42,486 nucleotides of DNA, taken from an uncultured Novosphingobium sp. (lineage in GTDB: Bacteria > Pseudomonadota > Alphaproteobacteria > Sphingomonadales > Sphingomonadaceae). The notes beneath the pieces were generated by a model. That model searched no databases. It was given only the letters and a program-made list of their open reading frames with translations, and had not been told where the DNA came from. The DNA lies in assembly GCA_938005655.1 (NCBI GenBank), contig CALLNA010000284.1, forward strand, positions 1 to 42,486, read 5' to 3'. Numbering within the stretch: the first letter of the stretch is position 1; the number at the start of each line of letters is the position of its first letter. Positions 24,579 through 32,610 of this stretch are shown in pieces. The translations under genes and the position numbers were made by a program.

Positions 24579-25610
24579 ATGAAACCTGCCCGGCTTTCAT
24601 CGATCGCGCTCTGCCTCATTCTCCACGCTCCGGCCCTGGCGGAAGGGCTGGCCCCGACCTTCATCGAGACCGCGCCCACGGGCCACCAGAAGGTCTGGCA
24701 CGCGACGCTCGACCTGCGGGACCTGCCGCCGGACAGCCGCCCCTCCGCCATCGGCGCCGGAATCGACGCGCGCGGCCTGCCGCCGGGCGTCAGGGGGCCG
24801 CTGCGCGTCACCATCGCCATCAACGGCGTGGTCGCCGGACAGCGGACGATCGAGCCCGGCACGACCACCCGGATCGAGACCACGGTCGAGGATCGGCTCC
24901 TTTCCACCCGCAACCGCGTTTCCGTCGCCGTCACCGCGCTCGCGCAGTCCTGTCCGGCGGCGGCCTGCGACCTGACCGGCATCGCCCTCACCGGCCCGAT
25001 CGACTACGCGCTGGACGCAGCGGCGGCCCGGCCGGAGAGCTTCGCCCACTATGTCACGCGCTTCCGCCGGGGCGTCGCCCTCGAGGTGGCCGAGGCGCGC
25101 GATCGCCCGCTCGGCGCGATGGCGCTGGCGGCGATCGCTCCGCGCGCGCCGCTACGGCCCGAGGGGCCGTACGAGATCGTCGTCAGCCGCGACCTGCCAG
25201 CGGGGGCGCAGGCGCCGGTCCGCTTCGACACCGGCCCGGTCGGAATCGCGGATCGCGACGGCCGGGTGCTCTACGACCGCGCGGCGCTCGACCGCCTCAC
25301 ACTGGTCCAGCTCGCCCGGCGAGGAGACCGCGCGCTGCTCTGGGTGCGGCCGGGAACCGACGCCCTGCCTGCCGGGCCGCTCCAGCTCGACTACGGCGAC
25401 GTCGCCCTGTTCGGCACGCAGGGCCGCGAAATCGCCTTCGCCGCGGGCCGCGATCACGCCGTGACCGTGGCCTACGCCGCCCATGCCCTGCGCGAGGCAC
25501 GCACCGCCCTCTACTGGCGGCTGGCGGTCGCGGCCGTCTGGCTGGCGGCGAGCCTGGGCTTCGTCCTCGTCCTGCGGCGGATGGCGCCGCCCCGGCCGGC
25601 GGCGGCCTGA
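24579..25610 (+). CDS. BcsB-like periplasmic protein with C-terminal membrane anchor
   Basis: A 343-residue protein with a signal peptide (about 1-21), a beta-rich periplasmic part and a single C-terminal helix (about 308-332, TALYWRLAVAAVWLAASLGF) followed by a short basic tail. The segment VTIAINGVVAGQRTIEPG plus LLSTRNRVSVAV has the pattern of the jelly-roll carbohydrate-binding domains of the cellulose synthase subunit BcsB, and the topology is the same. A Cys pair (SCPAAACDL) may form a disulfide. BcsB is about twice as long, so this would be a reduced version. It is first in a five-gene operon; the synthase starts 3 bases after its stop. Proposed role: guiding the nascent polymer out of the synthase. 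That is inference from topology and neighbours. Confidence 0.75.
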   Translation: MKPARLSSIALCLILHAPALAEGLAPTFIETAPTGHQKVWHATLDLRDLPPDSRPSAIGAGIDARGLPPGVRGPLRVTIAINGVVAGQRTIEPGTTTRIETTVEDRLLSTRNRVSVAVTALAQSCPAAACDLTGIALTGPIDYALDAAAARPESFAHYVTRFRRGVALEVAEARDRPLGAMALAAIAPRAPLRPEGPYEIVVSRDLPAGAQAPVRFDTGPVGIADRDGRVLYDRAALDRLTLVQLARRGDRALLWVRPGTDALPAGPLQLDYGDVALFGTQGREIAFAAGRDHAVTVAYAAHALREARTALYWRLAVAAVWLAASLGFVLVLRRMAPPRPAAA

Positions 25611-25613
25611 GCC

Positions 25614-27503
25614 ATGGGCGTCCTCTCCCCCAGCGACATCTGGACCGGCGACTACCTGGTCGAGAACGGCTTGATCTCGCTCCCCCAGCTCGACGAGGCG
25701 AGCGACCTCGCCGAGCAGTGGGACAGCTCGCTGTCCGACGTGCTGATGTCGCGCCGCTGGGTGCGCCCGATCGACTACTACCGCGCCCTGGCCGACCGCT
25801 TCGGCATCGATTTCGTGGACCTGCGCGCCGATCCGCCCGACCCGGCGGTGCTCTCTGAGGACGAGGTCGAGCGCTACGCCCGCGAGTTGACCCTGCCGTG
25901 GAAGCGGCGCGGCAACCGCCTGGTGATCGCCACGGCGCGCCCCGGCCCGGAGGCGATCCTCTATGCGCGCAGCCGCTGGGGCAGCGAGATCGACATCGTC
26001 CTGACCGCCAAGTTCGACATCCTCTGGTCGCTCCAGCGCATCTTCGGCGACGCCCATTCGCGCCGCGCGGTCCACGAGCTGGCCGAGCTCGACCCCGAGA
26101 TGTCGGCCCGCACGGTCTTCACCCGGTCGCAGATCCTGGTTGCCTGGGCGATGCTCACGGCCTTCTGCCTGGGGCTCTGCCTGGCTCCGGTCGCGACCCT
26201 GATCGCGCTCAACGCGGTCATGGGGCTGTTCTACCTCGGCAACTTCGTCTTCAAGGGAATCCTCGTCTGGTTCGGCGCTCGCCGCCAGCAGGACAACGCC
26301 ACGGCGCTCGACGCCGAGGTCAGGCTGCTGCGCGACGAGGACCTGCCGACCTTCACCATTCTCGTGCCGATGTTCAAGGAGCCGGAGGTTCTGCCGATCC
26401 TGGCCGGGGCGCTGCGCCGGCTCGACTATCCGCAGGCCAAGCTCGACATCAAGATCGTGCTCGAGGAAGGCGACCACGAGACGATCGAGGCGGCCAAGGC
26501 CCTGGGCCTGGAAGGCATCTTCGAGATCGTCCGGGTGCCCGCCTCGCAGCCGCAGACCAAGCCCAAGGCCTGCAACTACGCGCTGCGCTATGCCCGCGGC
26601 GACTACCTCGTGATCTACGACGCCGAGGACCAGCCCGAGCCCGACCAGCTCAAGAAGGTGGTCGTCGCCTTCCGCCAGTCGCCGGACAACACCGCCTGCA
26701 TCCAGTGCCGGCTCAACTACTACAACGCCGAGGAGAACTGGCTGACCCGCCTGTTCACGCTCGACTACTCGCTGTGGTTCGACCTGATGCTGCCCGGGCT
26801 GGAGCGGCTGCGGATACCGATCCCGCTGGGCGGCACCTCGAACCACTTCAAGACCGGGGTGCTGCGCGAGCTGCGCGCCTGGGACCCGTTCAACGTGACC
26901 GAGGACGCCGACCTCGGCATCCGCATGACCCAGAAGGGCTACCGCGTCGGGGTGATCGACGCGACGACCTTCGAGGAAGCCAACGTCTCGCAGTCCAACT
27001 GGGTCCGCCAGCGCTCGCGCTGGATCAAGGGCTACATGCAGACCTTCCTGGTCCATACCCGCCGCCCGATTCACCTGGTGCGGACGATCGGGCCGCTGGG
27101 GACGCTGGGCTTCATCTTCTTCATCGGCGGGACCATGCTGTCGGGCCTGCTCAACCCGCTGTTCTGGGCCATCTTCGGCTTCTGGGCGGTGACGCAGACC
27201 AGCGGCTTCGACATCGTCTTCCCGCCGCTGCTGCTCTACATGGCGCTGTTCAACCTGATCCTCGGCAACGGGATGTTCGTCTACCTGATGATGCTGGCTC
27301 CGTTCCGGCGGCGCTGGCTCAGCCTGGTGCCGTTCAGCCTGACGGTGATCTGGTACTGGGCGCTAATGTCGGTCGCCGCCTGGAAGGGCCTGTGGCAGCT
27401 CGTCACCAAGCCCTTCTACTGGGAGAAGACCCACCACGGGCTGTCGAAGTTCACCGCCGGAGAGGTGGCCGAGGCGCTGCGGCCGGAGCAGGCCCCGGCA
27501 TGA
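25614..27503 (+). CDS. Family 2 processive glycosyltransferase with N-terminal MshEN-like domain
   Basis: A 629-residue membrane synthase. Residues about 8-140 resemble the MshEN/GspE N-terminal domain (GDYLVENGLISLPQLDEA, then a second helix pair), a fold that binds cyclic di-GMP in MshE and NfrB. The leading Arg of the usual RLG motif is missing here. Two hydrophobic helices follow (about 175-220). Next is a GT2 domain with VPMFKEPEV, DAED at 336-339, the TED base D431 and QRSRW at 466-470, the signature of processive beta-glycan synthases. Further C-terminal membrane helices end the protein. It is coupled to neighbours on both sides (3-base gap before, ATGA after). The polymer is unknown; NfrB, HasA and cellulose synthase are the nearest functional models. 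Confidence 0.88.
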   Translation: MGVLSPSDIWTGDYLVENGLISLPQLDEASDLAEQWDSSLSDVLMSRRWVRPIDYYRALADRFGIDFVDLRADPPDPAVLSEDEVERYARELTLPWKRRGNRLVIATARPGPEAILYARSRWGSEIDIVLTAKFDILWSLQRIFGDAHSRRAVHELAELDPEMSARTVFTRSQILVAWAMLTAFCLGLCLAPVATLIALNAVMGLFYLGNFVFKGILVWFGARRQQDNATALDAEVRLLRDEDLPTFTILVPMFKEPEVLPILAGALRRLDYPQAKLDIKIVLEEGDHETIEAAKALGLEGIFEIVRVPASQPQTKPKACNYALRYARGDYLVIYDAEDQPEPDQLKKVVVAFRQSPDNTACIQCRLNYYNAEENWLTRLFTLDYSLWFDLMLPGLERLRIPIPLGGTSNHFKTGVLRELRAWDPFNVTEDADLGIRMTQKGYRVGVIDATTFEEANVSQSNWVRQRSRWIKGYMQTFLVHTRRPIHLVRTIGPLGTLGFIFFIGGTMLSGLLNPLFWAIFGFWAVTQTSGFDIVFPPLLLYMALFNLILGNGMFVYLMMLAPFRRRWLSLVPFSLTVIWYWALMSVAAWKGLWQLVTKPFYWEKTHHGLSKFTAGEVAEALRPEQAPA

Positions 27504-29035
27504 GCGCGGTCGCCGCCACCCTGCCGGGGATCGCCCTCCCACGGCCCACCCTTCCCGAGCGCGTCCGCCCGCGCGGCGCGGCAACCTCGCCGCTCGCGCT
27601 CGCCGTGCTGTTCGGCCTGCTGTTCGCCGTGGCGGCGCTCGGCATGATCCGTGAGACCGGCCCCTTCGCTGGCTGGCAGCCGACGTCGGGCGCCCTGGTC
27701 GGCCGCGTCCTGCTCGGGGCCGACGGCAAGATGACCGTGGGCGAACTGATCGCCGCCTATCCGCCGCTGGCGGTCCTGCCGATGATCGGCCTGCGCGCGC
27801 CCGCGGTGCTGATCGGCGTCACCACGGGCGAGCTGTTCTCCGCCCTGCTCGGCGGCGCCCTTGCCGGACTGTGGCTGGCGAGCCTGCTCCAGGCGGGCTA
27901 TCGCCGCGGCACGGCGCTGGTCCTCGCCGCGCTGCTCGTCGGCAACCCGCTGTTCCTCGGCGCGCTCGCCGCCGGGCCGGAGACCGCGCTCGCGCTGCTC
28001 GGCGCCTGGGTCTTCGCGATGGGCGCCTTCACCCTGCGCAGCCGGGGCAGCGTGAACGACCTCATCACCTGCTCGGGCGCGCTGGCGCTGCTGTTCTTCG
28101 CCGGGCCGCTGGGCGGCGCCTTCGCCTGCGCGACGCTGCCGTTCCTGCTGCTGCTCAAGCCCGCGGACATCCCCGCGCGGAGCGCGCCCTCCATCTACCT
28201 GGTGCTGCTGTTCCCGGTGATCTTCGGCCTGGCCGGCTTCGTCTTCGTCAACTGGATGATGCTGCACGACGCCTTCGGCTTCCTCCACTCCGATATCGAC
28301 CTCGCCACGCGCCGGATCGGCCAGTCGTGGCGGACGCCGGTCATCCCCGTGCTGTTCGCCGTCGCCTGCGCCCCGGCGCTGGTCGCGCTGTTCGTCGTCG
28401 CGCGCGGCCGCCGTCCGCTCCAGGCGGTCGCCTCGGCCCTGCTCGGCACCCTGCTGCTGGCGGTGACGCTCGCCCTGCAAAGCGGCGCCTGCCGCTCGCC
28501 GGTCGAGGCGCTCTGCCCGGCCGTGTCGCTCGCCGCCGCGGCGGCGATGCGCTGGCCGCCGCAACGCTCGCGCCCGCTCCGGGTCGCGCTGCTGCTCGCG
28601 CTGAGCCTGACCGGCGGCCTTTCGGCGCTACTCACCCAGGGGCGAATCTCGCCGGAGACGGGGGCGACGGCCGCCGCCAGCGAGTTCACCGGCCTGCGCC
28701 GCAGCATCGCCGAGCAGGCGCTCGGCCGGTTCCTCGCGGGCCGGTCGGACGTGCTGATCGACGCCGCCGCCCACCCCGCGGTCGTCGCCGCGCGCGGCGG
28801 CGCCGAGGGGCTGGTGACGGGCAACGACACCGCCTTCGCCCTGGCGCTGCTGCGCAAGCGGATCGCCACACGCGCCGTCGCCGTGGCCGCCGCCGATCCC
28901 TCCCGCACTGAGGACGCGCTCAGCCGCAACCTGCCCGACCTGTACGCCTCCGGCGCGCCGGGCCTGCACCTGATCTACGATCGGGACGGGTGGCGCGTCT
29001 GGAGCCGGGACAACAAGGAAGACCCGAGGCCATGA
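27500..29035 (+). CDS. Polytopic membrane protein of the polysaccharide operon, unknown function
   Basis: A 511-residue protein. A 30-residue cytosolic lead is followed by about ten hydrophobic segments to near residue 375 (for example LALAVLFGLLFAVAALG), then a soluble C-terminal domain (about 385-511) ending in LHLIYDRDGWRVWSRD. The layout of many helices plus an extracytoplasmic C-terminal domain is like GT-C glycosyltransferases or polymer-modifying transferases, but I do not see a certain catalytic motif and cannot name a family. The ATG at 27500 overlaps the synthase stop, and its stop overlaps the regulator start. Context suggests it modifies, polymerises or exports the glycan. Confidence 0.8.
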   Translation: MSAVAATLPGIALPRPTLPERVRPRGAATSPLALAVLFGLLFAVAALGMIRETGPFAGWQPTSGALVGRVLLGADGKMTVGELIAAYPPLAVLPMIGLRAPAVLIGVTTGELFSALLGGALAGLWLASLLQAGYRRGTALVLAALLVGNPLFLGALAAGPETALALLGAWVFAMGAFTLRSRGSVNDLITCSGALALLFFAGPLGGAFACATLPFLLLLKPADIPARSAPSIYLVLLFPVIFGLAGFVFVNWMMLHDAFGFLHSDIDLATRRIGQSWRTPVIPVLFAVACAPALVALFVVARGRRPLQAVASALLGTLLLAVTLALQSGACRSPVEALCPAVSLAAAAAMRWPPQRSRPLRVALLLALSLTGGLSALLTQGRISPETGATAAASEFTGLRRSIAEQALGRFLAGRSDVLIDAAAHPAVVAARGGAEGLVTGNDTAFALALLRKRIATRAVAVAAADPSRTEDALSRNLPDLYASGAPGLHLIYDRDGWRVWSRDNKEDPRP

Positions 29036-30006
29036 GCCAATCCCCGAGCATTCTGGTCGTCGACGACGACGACAACGCGGCGAACATGCTCTCGCTGCTC
29101 CTCTCGGCCGGCAACTTCGAGCGGATCACGCTCGCCGCCAATGCCGACGAGGCCTTCGAGCTGCTCGACCTCGCCGACGACGCGGAAGGCGCGCCGCCGC
29201 GCTTCGACGTCATCATGCTCGACGTGATGATGCCCGAGACCGACGGGATCGAGGCCTGCGCCCGCATCCGCGCAACGCGGCGCTACCGCGACGTGCCGAT
29301 CCTGATGTGCACCGGCATGGACGAGACCGAGCTGCTCAACCAGGCCTTCATCGCCGGCGCCAACGACTACCTGACCAAGCCGGTGAGGAAGATCGAGTTC
29401 CTCGCCCGCGTCCATTCGGCGATGCGGCTCAAGCGCGAGCTGGACCGCCGCCGCGCGCGCGAGGTCGAGCTGCGCAAGGCGCGGACCTGGAACGAGGTCG
29501 ACGACGACAGGTACTTCGACCGCGTCACCGGCCTGCCCTGCCAGGAGGCGTTCAACGCCCACGTCCGCCGCGCCGCGGACCGCGACACCCCGCACGGGAT
29601 GCTCGCGCTCCAGGTCGCCCAGGCGGCGCAATACCGCGAGGAGGCCGGCGAGGCCGCGTTCCAGGCGATGATCCGCCAGGTCGCGGCGGCGATGGCCGAG
29701 GTCCCCGCGGCGCTGCCTTGGCGGATCTTCACCTTCGGCGACGGCCTGTTCGTGGTCTTCGCGCCCAACGCCAGCCCCGAGGAGCTGGCGCGGGTCGGCG
29801 AATATGCCCGAATCGCGGTCGACGCGCTCAGGCTGCCCCACGGCCATTCCGCCGAATCCGATCACATCGCCCTCGTCACCGCCGCCGCCTGGGGACGCGG
29901 CACCGACCTGCTCACCATGCCCGCCGAGCTGATCCGCGCGCTCGACCGCCCGGCCCCATCGCCCGCGCCCGCCATCGGACCCGGCCCAGGAAGGATCGCC
30001 GCATGA
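29032..30006 (+). CDS. Response regulator with degenerate GGDEF domain
   Basis: A 324-residue cytosolic protein. The receiver domain (about 1-125) has the acidic cluster VVDDDD, phospho-acceptor D64 (MLDVMMPETDG) and Lys in YLTKPV. A helical linker leads to a GGDEF-fold domain (about 160-300) that keeps the opening DRVTGLPCQEAF but has FGDGLFVVF where GGDEF should be, so cyclase activity is very unlikely. It may act as a protein-protein or nucleotide-sensing output for the synthase. The start overlaps the previous stop (ATGA) and the stop overlaps the next start. No kinase lies in the operon. The C-terminus is Pro-rich. Confidence 0.87.
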   Translation: MSQSPSILVVDDDDNAANMLSLLLSAGNFERITLAANADEAFELLDLADDAEGAPPRFDVIMLDVMMPETDGIEACARIRATRRYRDVPILMCTGMDETELLNQAFIAGANDYLTKPVRKIEFLARVHSAMRLKRELDRRRAREVELRKARTWNEVDDDRYFDRVTGLPCQEAFNAHVRRAADRDTPHGMLALQVAQAAQYREEAGEAAFQAMIRQVAAAMAEVPAALPWRIFTFGDGLFVVFAPNASPEELARVGEYARIAVDALRLPHGHSAESDHIALVTAAAWGRGTDLLTMPAELIRALDRPAPSPAPAIGPGPGRIAA

Positions 30007-30806
30007 GAAACCTCGCCCCCATCCTCGCCACTACCGCCGCCGCCGCGCTGCTCGGCGGCGGCCTTGCCGCGCCGGCCCACGCCGCCGCCTGGACGCAGCC
30101 CCAGGGCAGCGGCCAGGTCATCGTCACCGGCATCGTCTCGGACAGCGCCAAGGGGTTCGACGCGAACGGGAACACGGTCGACATCAACGACTACGACAAG
30201 GGCGAGGCCTATGCCCTGATCGAATACGGCGTCACCGACGACCTGACCGTGATGGCGATCCCGAGCTTCAGCGACGTCCAGGTCGAGAACGGCGGCCGGA
30301 CCACGGGCCTCGGCTATACCGAACTGGGCGCGCGCTACCGCATCGCAGCGGGCGGTGGCGCGGTCGTCTCGCTCCAAGGCTCGGTCCGCATCCCCGGGGA
30401 AAAGCGCCGCGACGGCGTGCCCCAGGCCGATGCGACCGGCTCCGAGATCGACCTGCGTGCCCTCGCCGGGACCAGCTTCAAGCTGGGCGGCAAGGACAGC
30501 TTCGTCGACGCCCAGGCCGGCTACCGCATCCGCAACGGCGCCCCGCCCAACGAATTCCGCCTGGACCTGACCCTGGGCCTGCGCCCGGCCCCCAAGGTGC
30601 TGCTACTGCTCCAGTCGTTCAACGTCGTATCCGACGGCGATGGCCGCGGCGCCTTCACCCGCTATCGCTACAGCAACCTCTACGGCAGCGTGGTCTATGA
30701 CGTGACCCCGAAGTGGTCGCTGCAAGCCGGCCTGCTCGGCACGATCGCCGGCCGCAACGCCCTGCGCGAACGCGGCGTGATCCTCGGCCTGTGGCGGCGG
30801 TTCTAG
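30003..30806 (+). CDS. Outer-membrane beta-barrel protein of the polysaccharide operon
   Basis: A 267-residue protein with a signal peptide (about 1-28) and alternating amphipathic beta strands to the end (YALIEYGVTDDLTVMAIP, ELGARYRI, VSLQGSVRIPG, LQAGLLGTI), finishing GLWRRF with the C-terminal aromatic typical of barrel insertion. I cannot give a family beyond porin-like or PF13557-like barrels. It is last in the operon, with an ATGA overlap to the regulator. With the periplasmic BcsB-like protein and the synthase it would complete a path across the envelope, so an export channel is the inferred role. There is no TPR scaffold such as BcsC or NfrA in the window. Confidence 0.82.
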   Translation: MRNLAPILATTAAAALLGGGLAAPAHAAAWTQPQGSGQVIVTGIVSDSAKGFDANGNTVDINDYDKGEAYALIEYGVTDDLTVMAIPSFSDVQVENGGRTTGLGYTELGARYRIAAGGGAVVSLQGSVRIPGEKRRDGVPQADATGSEIDLRALAGTSFKLGGKDSFVDAQAGYRIRNGAPPNEFRLDLTLGLRPAPKVLLLLQSFNVVSDGDGRGAFTRYRYSNLYGSVVYDVTPKWSLQAGLLGTIAGRNALRERGVILGLWRRF

Positions 30807-31225
30807 GCCGGCATAGGAAACATCGTCACCGACCTCCTCATCCCCACACCATCGTCAAGGTCCTGCTCTTTGCGCGCAACGCCGGAAGGGAAAGCGGGAC
30901 CCCGGATCAAGTCCGGGGTGACGAAGGGCAGGAAGGTCCGCGATCGGGCCGTATCCGGGAAGCCCGGTTTGGCATGTCGAGGCCGGGAGCGGGTCTTCCT
31001 ATCCGCCCGCGACTCCGCCCCCGCTTCCCGAAAATGCTGCCCGCTGCCGCGAGCGACACGCCTCAAATCATGCCGCCGCAAATCCGCCGCGCCCCAAACC
31101 CGCGCCGTTCGCCGCACGGCGCGCTCGACTGGCCCTCACGACCATTGCTCCCACTCCGGGCGTTCATCTGCCAGACAGTTCCGACTGAACACGCCCCGTC
31201 CGGACTATTTTGACGGAGCAGCTTC
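30807..31225. other. 419-base gap with REP-like element and unassigned promoter region
   Basis: No gene is supported. The left half contains a REP-like flank (about 30833-30861) and a palindromic unit (30870-30926). Open frames here encode peptide strings such as PDLIRGPAF that are by-products of the repeat. The right half (about 31050-31225) should hold the promoter of the OmpA-type gene, but I see no clear -35/-10 pair. Confidence 0.6.
30870..30926 (-). repeat. REP-like unit, copy A
   Basis: CCCCGGATCAAGTCCGGGG at 30900-30918 is a 7-base stem with a 5-base loop. Together with its flank (to about 30874) it matches, as reverse complement and with about two differences over 50 bases, the unit at 32425-32474. 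Confidence 0.85.
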
Positions 31226-32104
31226 ATGAGTGTCATTTCCAAAGGGCAAGGCAGTCTCTTCCTGCTTGCCATGCTCGCCATGCCCGCGTCGGGCGCCGCC
31301 TATGCCCAGCCGGAGGACGCGCCCGAGGGCAATATCACGGTGAACGGCCAGGCCGTGCATGAGGAGGCGCCCGAGATGACCGAAGGGCCCCAGGTCCAGG
31401 GCATCATCTCCGCGCGCAGCGGCGACAGGATGCAGGTCACGGCCGCCGACGGCACCAGCACGACCGTCACCATCACCGACGCTACCCGGATCAAGGCCGG
31501 CAGCGGCCTGTTCGGCGGCAGCCGCAACAAGCCGACCGCGGCCTCGCTGCTCAACGGCCTGCCCGTCACCGTCAAGACCCTGCACTCGGGCGACGGGCTG
31601 GTCGCCAGCCAGATCAATTTCCGGAACAACGACCTCAAGACCGCGGCAATGATCCATAGCGGCACCGCCCAGCGCTTCGACGAGCAGACCGCGGCGACCG
31701 AGGCCCTGCGCGGCCGCATGGGCGACATCGACCAGTACAATATCAAGAGCACGACGAACGTGCACTTCGATACCGGCAAGTCGGTGCTGTCCCCACAGGC
31801 CAAGGCCGAGCTCTGCGCCGCGGCAACCGCGGCCGAAGGGACGCAGAACGCCCTGATGCTCGTCGTCGGCTATACCGATGCGCGCGGCAGCGACGACTTC
31901 AACCAGCATCTCAGCGAAGAGCGCGCCGGCCGCGTCATCAACTATCTCCAGCAAAACTGCGGCTGGAAGCCCTATCGGATGCTGACCCCGACCGGCATGG
32001 CCAAGGCCGATCCCCTGGCGAGCAACGATACCGCCGAAGGCATGGCCCAGAACCGCCGCGTCGCGGTGAACATCCTGGTCAGCAAGGGCCTCGACGGCCT
32101 GTGA
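31226..32104 (+). CDS. Exported DUF5666-like/OmpA-domain protein
   Basis: A 292-residue envelope protein. The signal peptide (about 1-27) is followed by a low-complexity acidic segment. Next is a small beta domain like DUF5666 (about 55-130: VQGIISARSGDRMQVTAADG, TITDATRIKAG). The C-terminal OmpA-like peptidoglycan-binding domain (about 170-285) has VHFDTGKSVLSPQAKAEL, VVGYTDARGSDDFNQHLSEE and NRRVAV, with the Asp and Arg that bind diaminopimelate present. The start at 31226 has GGAG 8 bases upstream. It probably links the outer envelope to the cell wall. It stands alone, and a perfect 18-base stem hairpin (32186-32226) lies 81 bases after its stop. Confidence 0.88.
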   Translation: MSVISKGQGSLFLLAMLAMPASGAAYAQPEDAPEGNITVNGQAVHEEAPEMTEGPQVQGIISARSGDRMQVTAADGTSTTVTITDATRIKAGSGLFGGSRNKPTAASLLNGLPVTVKTLHSGDGLVASQINFRNNDLKTAAMIHSGTAQRFDEQTAATEALRGRMGDIDQYNIKSTTNVHFDTGKSVLSPQAKAELCAAATAAEGTQNALMLVVGYTDARGSDDFNQHLSEERAGRVINYLQQNCGWKPYRMLTPTGMAKADPLASNDTAEGMAQNRRVAVNILVSKGLDGL

Positions 32105-32185
32105 GACGCGCGGGGTGGGCGGTGCCCACCCCAAAGGATGCCCGATGACCGAAGCGGAGGTCATCACGAACCTCCTCAGCCCCAC

Positions 32186-32226
32186 CCCTTTCGTCGCCCC
32201 GGACTTGATCCGGGGCGACGAAAGGG
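32186..32226. repeat. REP-like unit, copy B, with an 18-base perfect stem
   Basis: Core CCCCGGACTTGATCCGGGG at 32197-32215. The pairing extends without mismatch to 32186-32203 with 32209-32226 around the loop CTTGA. It lies downstream of the OmpA-type gene and could stop or protect transcripts from both sides, although no U run follows. Confidence 0.85.
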
Positions 32227-32242
32227 CGGCAACGTCTGCTAA

Positions 32243-32374
32243 CCCGATCGCATCCGGAACGGCGGCATTTCGGGGCAGGCCTGTTCCGCTATGCACCGAT
32301 AGCGCTCAACCGCGCCGCACCCTGGCAATCCCCTGCTCGAATCGCGCCAGATAGCCGCGCGCCTTCAGGATAAG
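32243..32374 (-). pseudogene. Decayed duplicate of the hydrolase gene 3' end
   Basis: Two blocks match, in the same order, the end of the alpha/beta hydrolase gene and its downstream flank: about 32243-32316 with 32537-32612, and about 32330-32374 with 32715-32768. The minus-strand translation keeps GYLARFEQGIA, to compare with GDYLARFEQALR of the intact gene. About 90 bases are missing between the blocks. The remnant is too short for function. Confidence 0.7.
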
Positions 32375-32430
32375 ACGCTTGGCGATGGTTGGAAGGCCAT
32401 CGCCAACCTCCTCATCCCGCACCATCGTCA

Positions 32431-32449
32431 CCCCGGACTTGATCCGGGG
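32431..32449 (+). repeat. REP-like unit, copy C
   Basis: CCCCGGACTTGATCCGGGG with the left flank ACCTCCTCATCCC and CACCATCGTC, shared with other copies. It forms an inverted pair with copy D 40 bases further on. Confidence 0.88.
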
Positions 32450-32489
32450 TCCCGCTTTCCTTTCCGGCGTCGCGCCTGAAGCAGCGGGG

Positions 32490-32508
32490 TCCCGGATCAA
32501 GTCCGGGG
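32490..32508 (-). repeat. REP-like unit, copy D, inverted relative to C
   Basis: TCCCGGATCAAGTCCGGGG followed by CGACGATGG, the reverse complement of copy C and its flank with one stem mismatch. C and D together resemble the head-to-head REP doublets (BIME-like) moved by RAYT transposases. No RAYT gene is in the window. Confidence 0.85.
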
Positions 32509-32610
32509 CGACGATGGATGGGGAGGTCCGCAACCGGATTGCATCCGGAATGCGGCTTTTGGGGCAAGGCTGTCCCGCTATCCGCCGATGCTCCTCGACC
32601 GCGCCGCGCC

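Larger units (their letters stand above)
32105..32610. other. 506-base repeat-rich gap
   Basis: Between two convergent genes. It contains three palindromic REP-like units (32186-32226, 32431-32449, 32490-32508) and a decayed duplicate of the 3' end of the hydrolase gene (32243-32374). No intact gene is supported. Confidence 0.75.

Noticed and set aside
30803..31117. Minus-strand open frame with the peptide PDLIRGPAF
   Set aside because: The peptide is the translation of the REP-like palindrome and recurs wherever the repeat occurs; there is no family support.
32115..32533. Open frames on both strands containing PDLIRG or PRIKSG
   Set aside because: They are produced by REP units and by the decayed hydrolase fragment.
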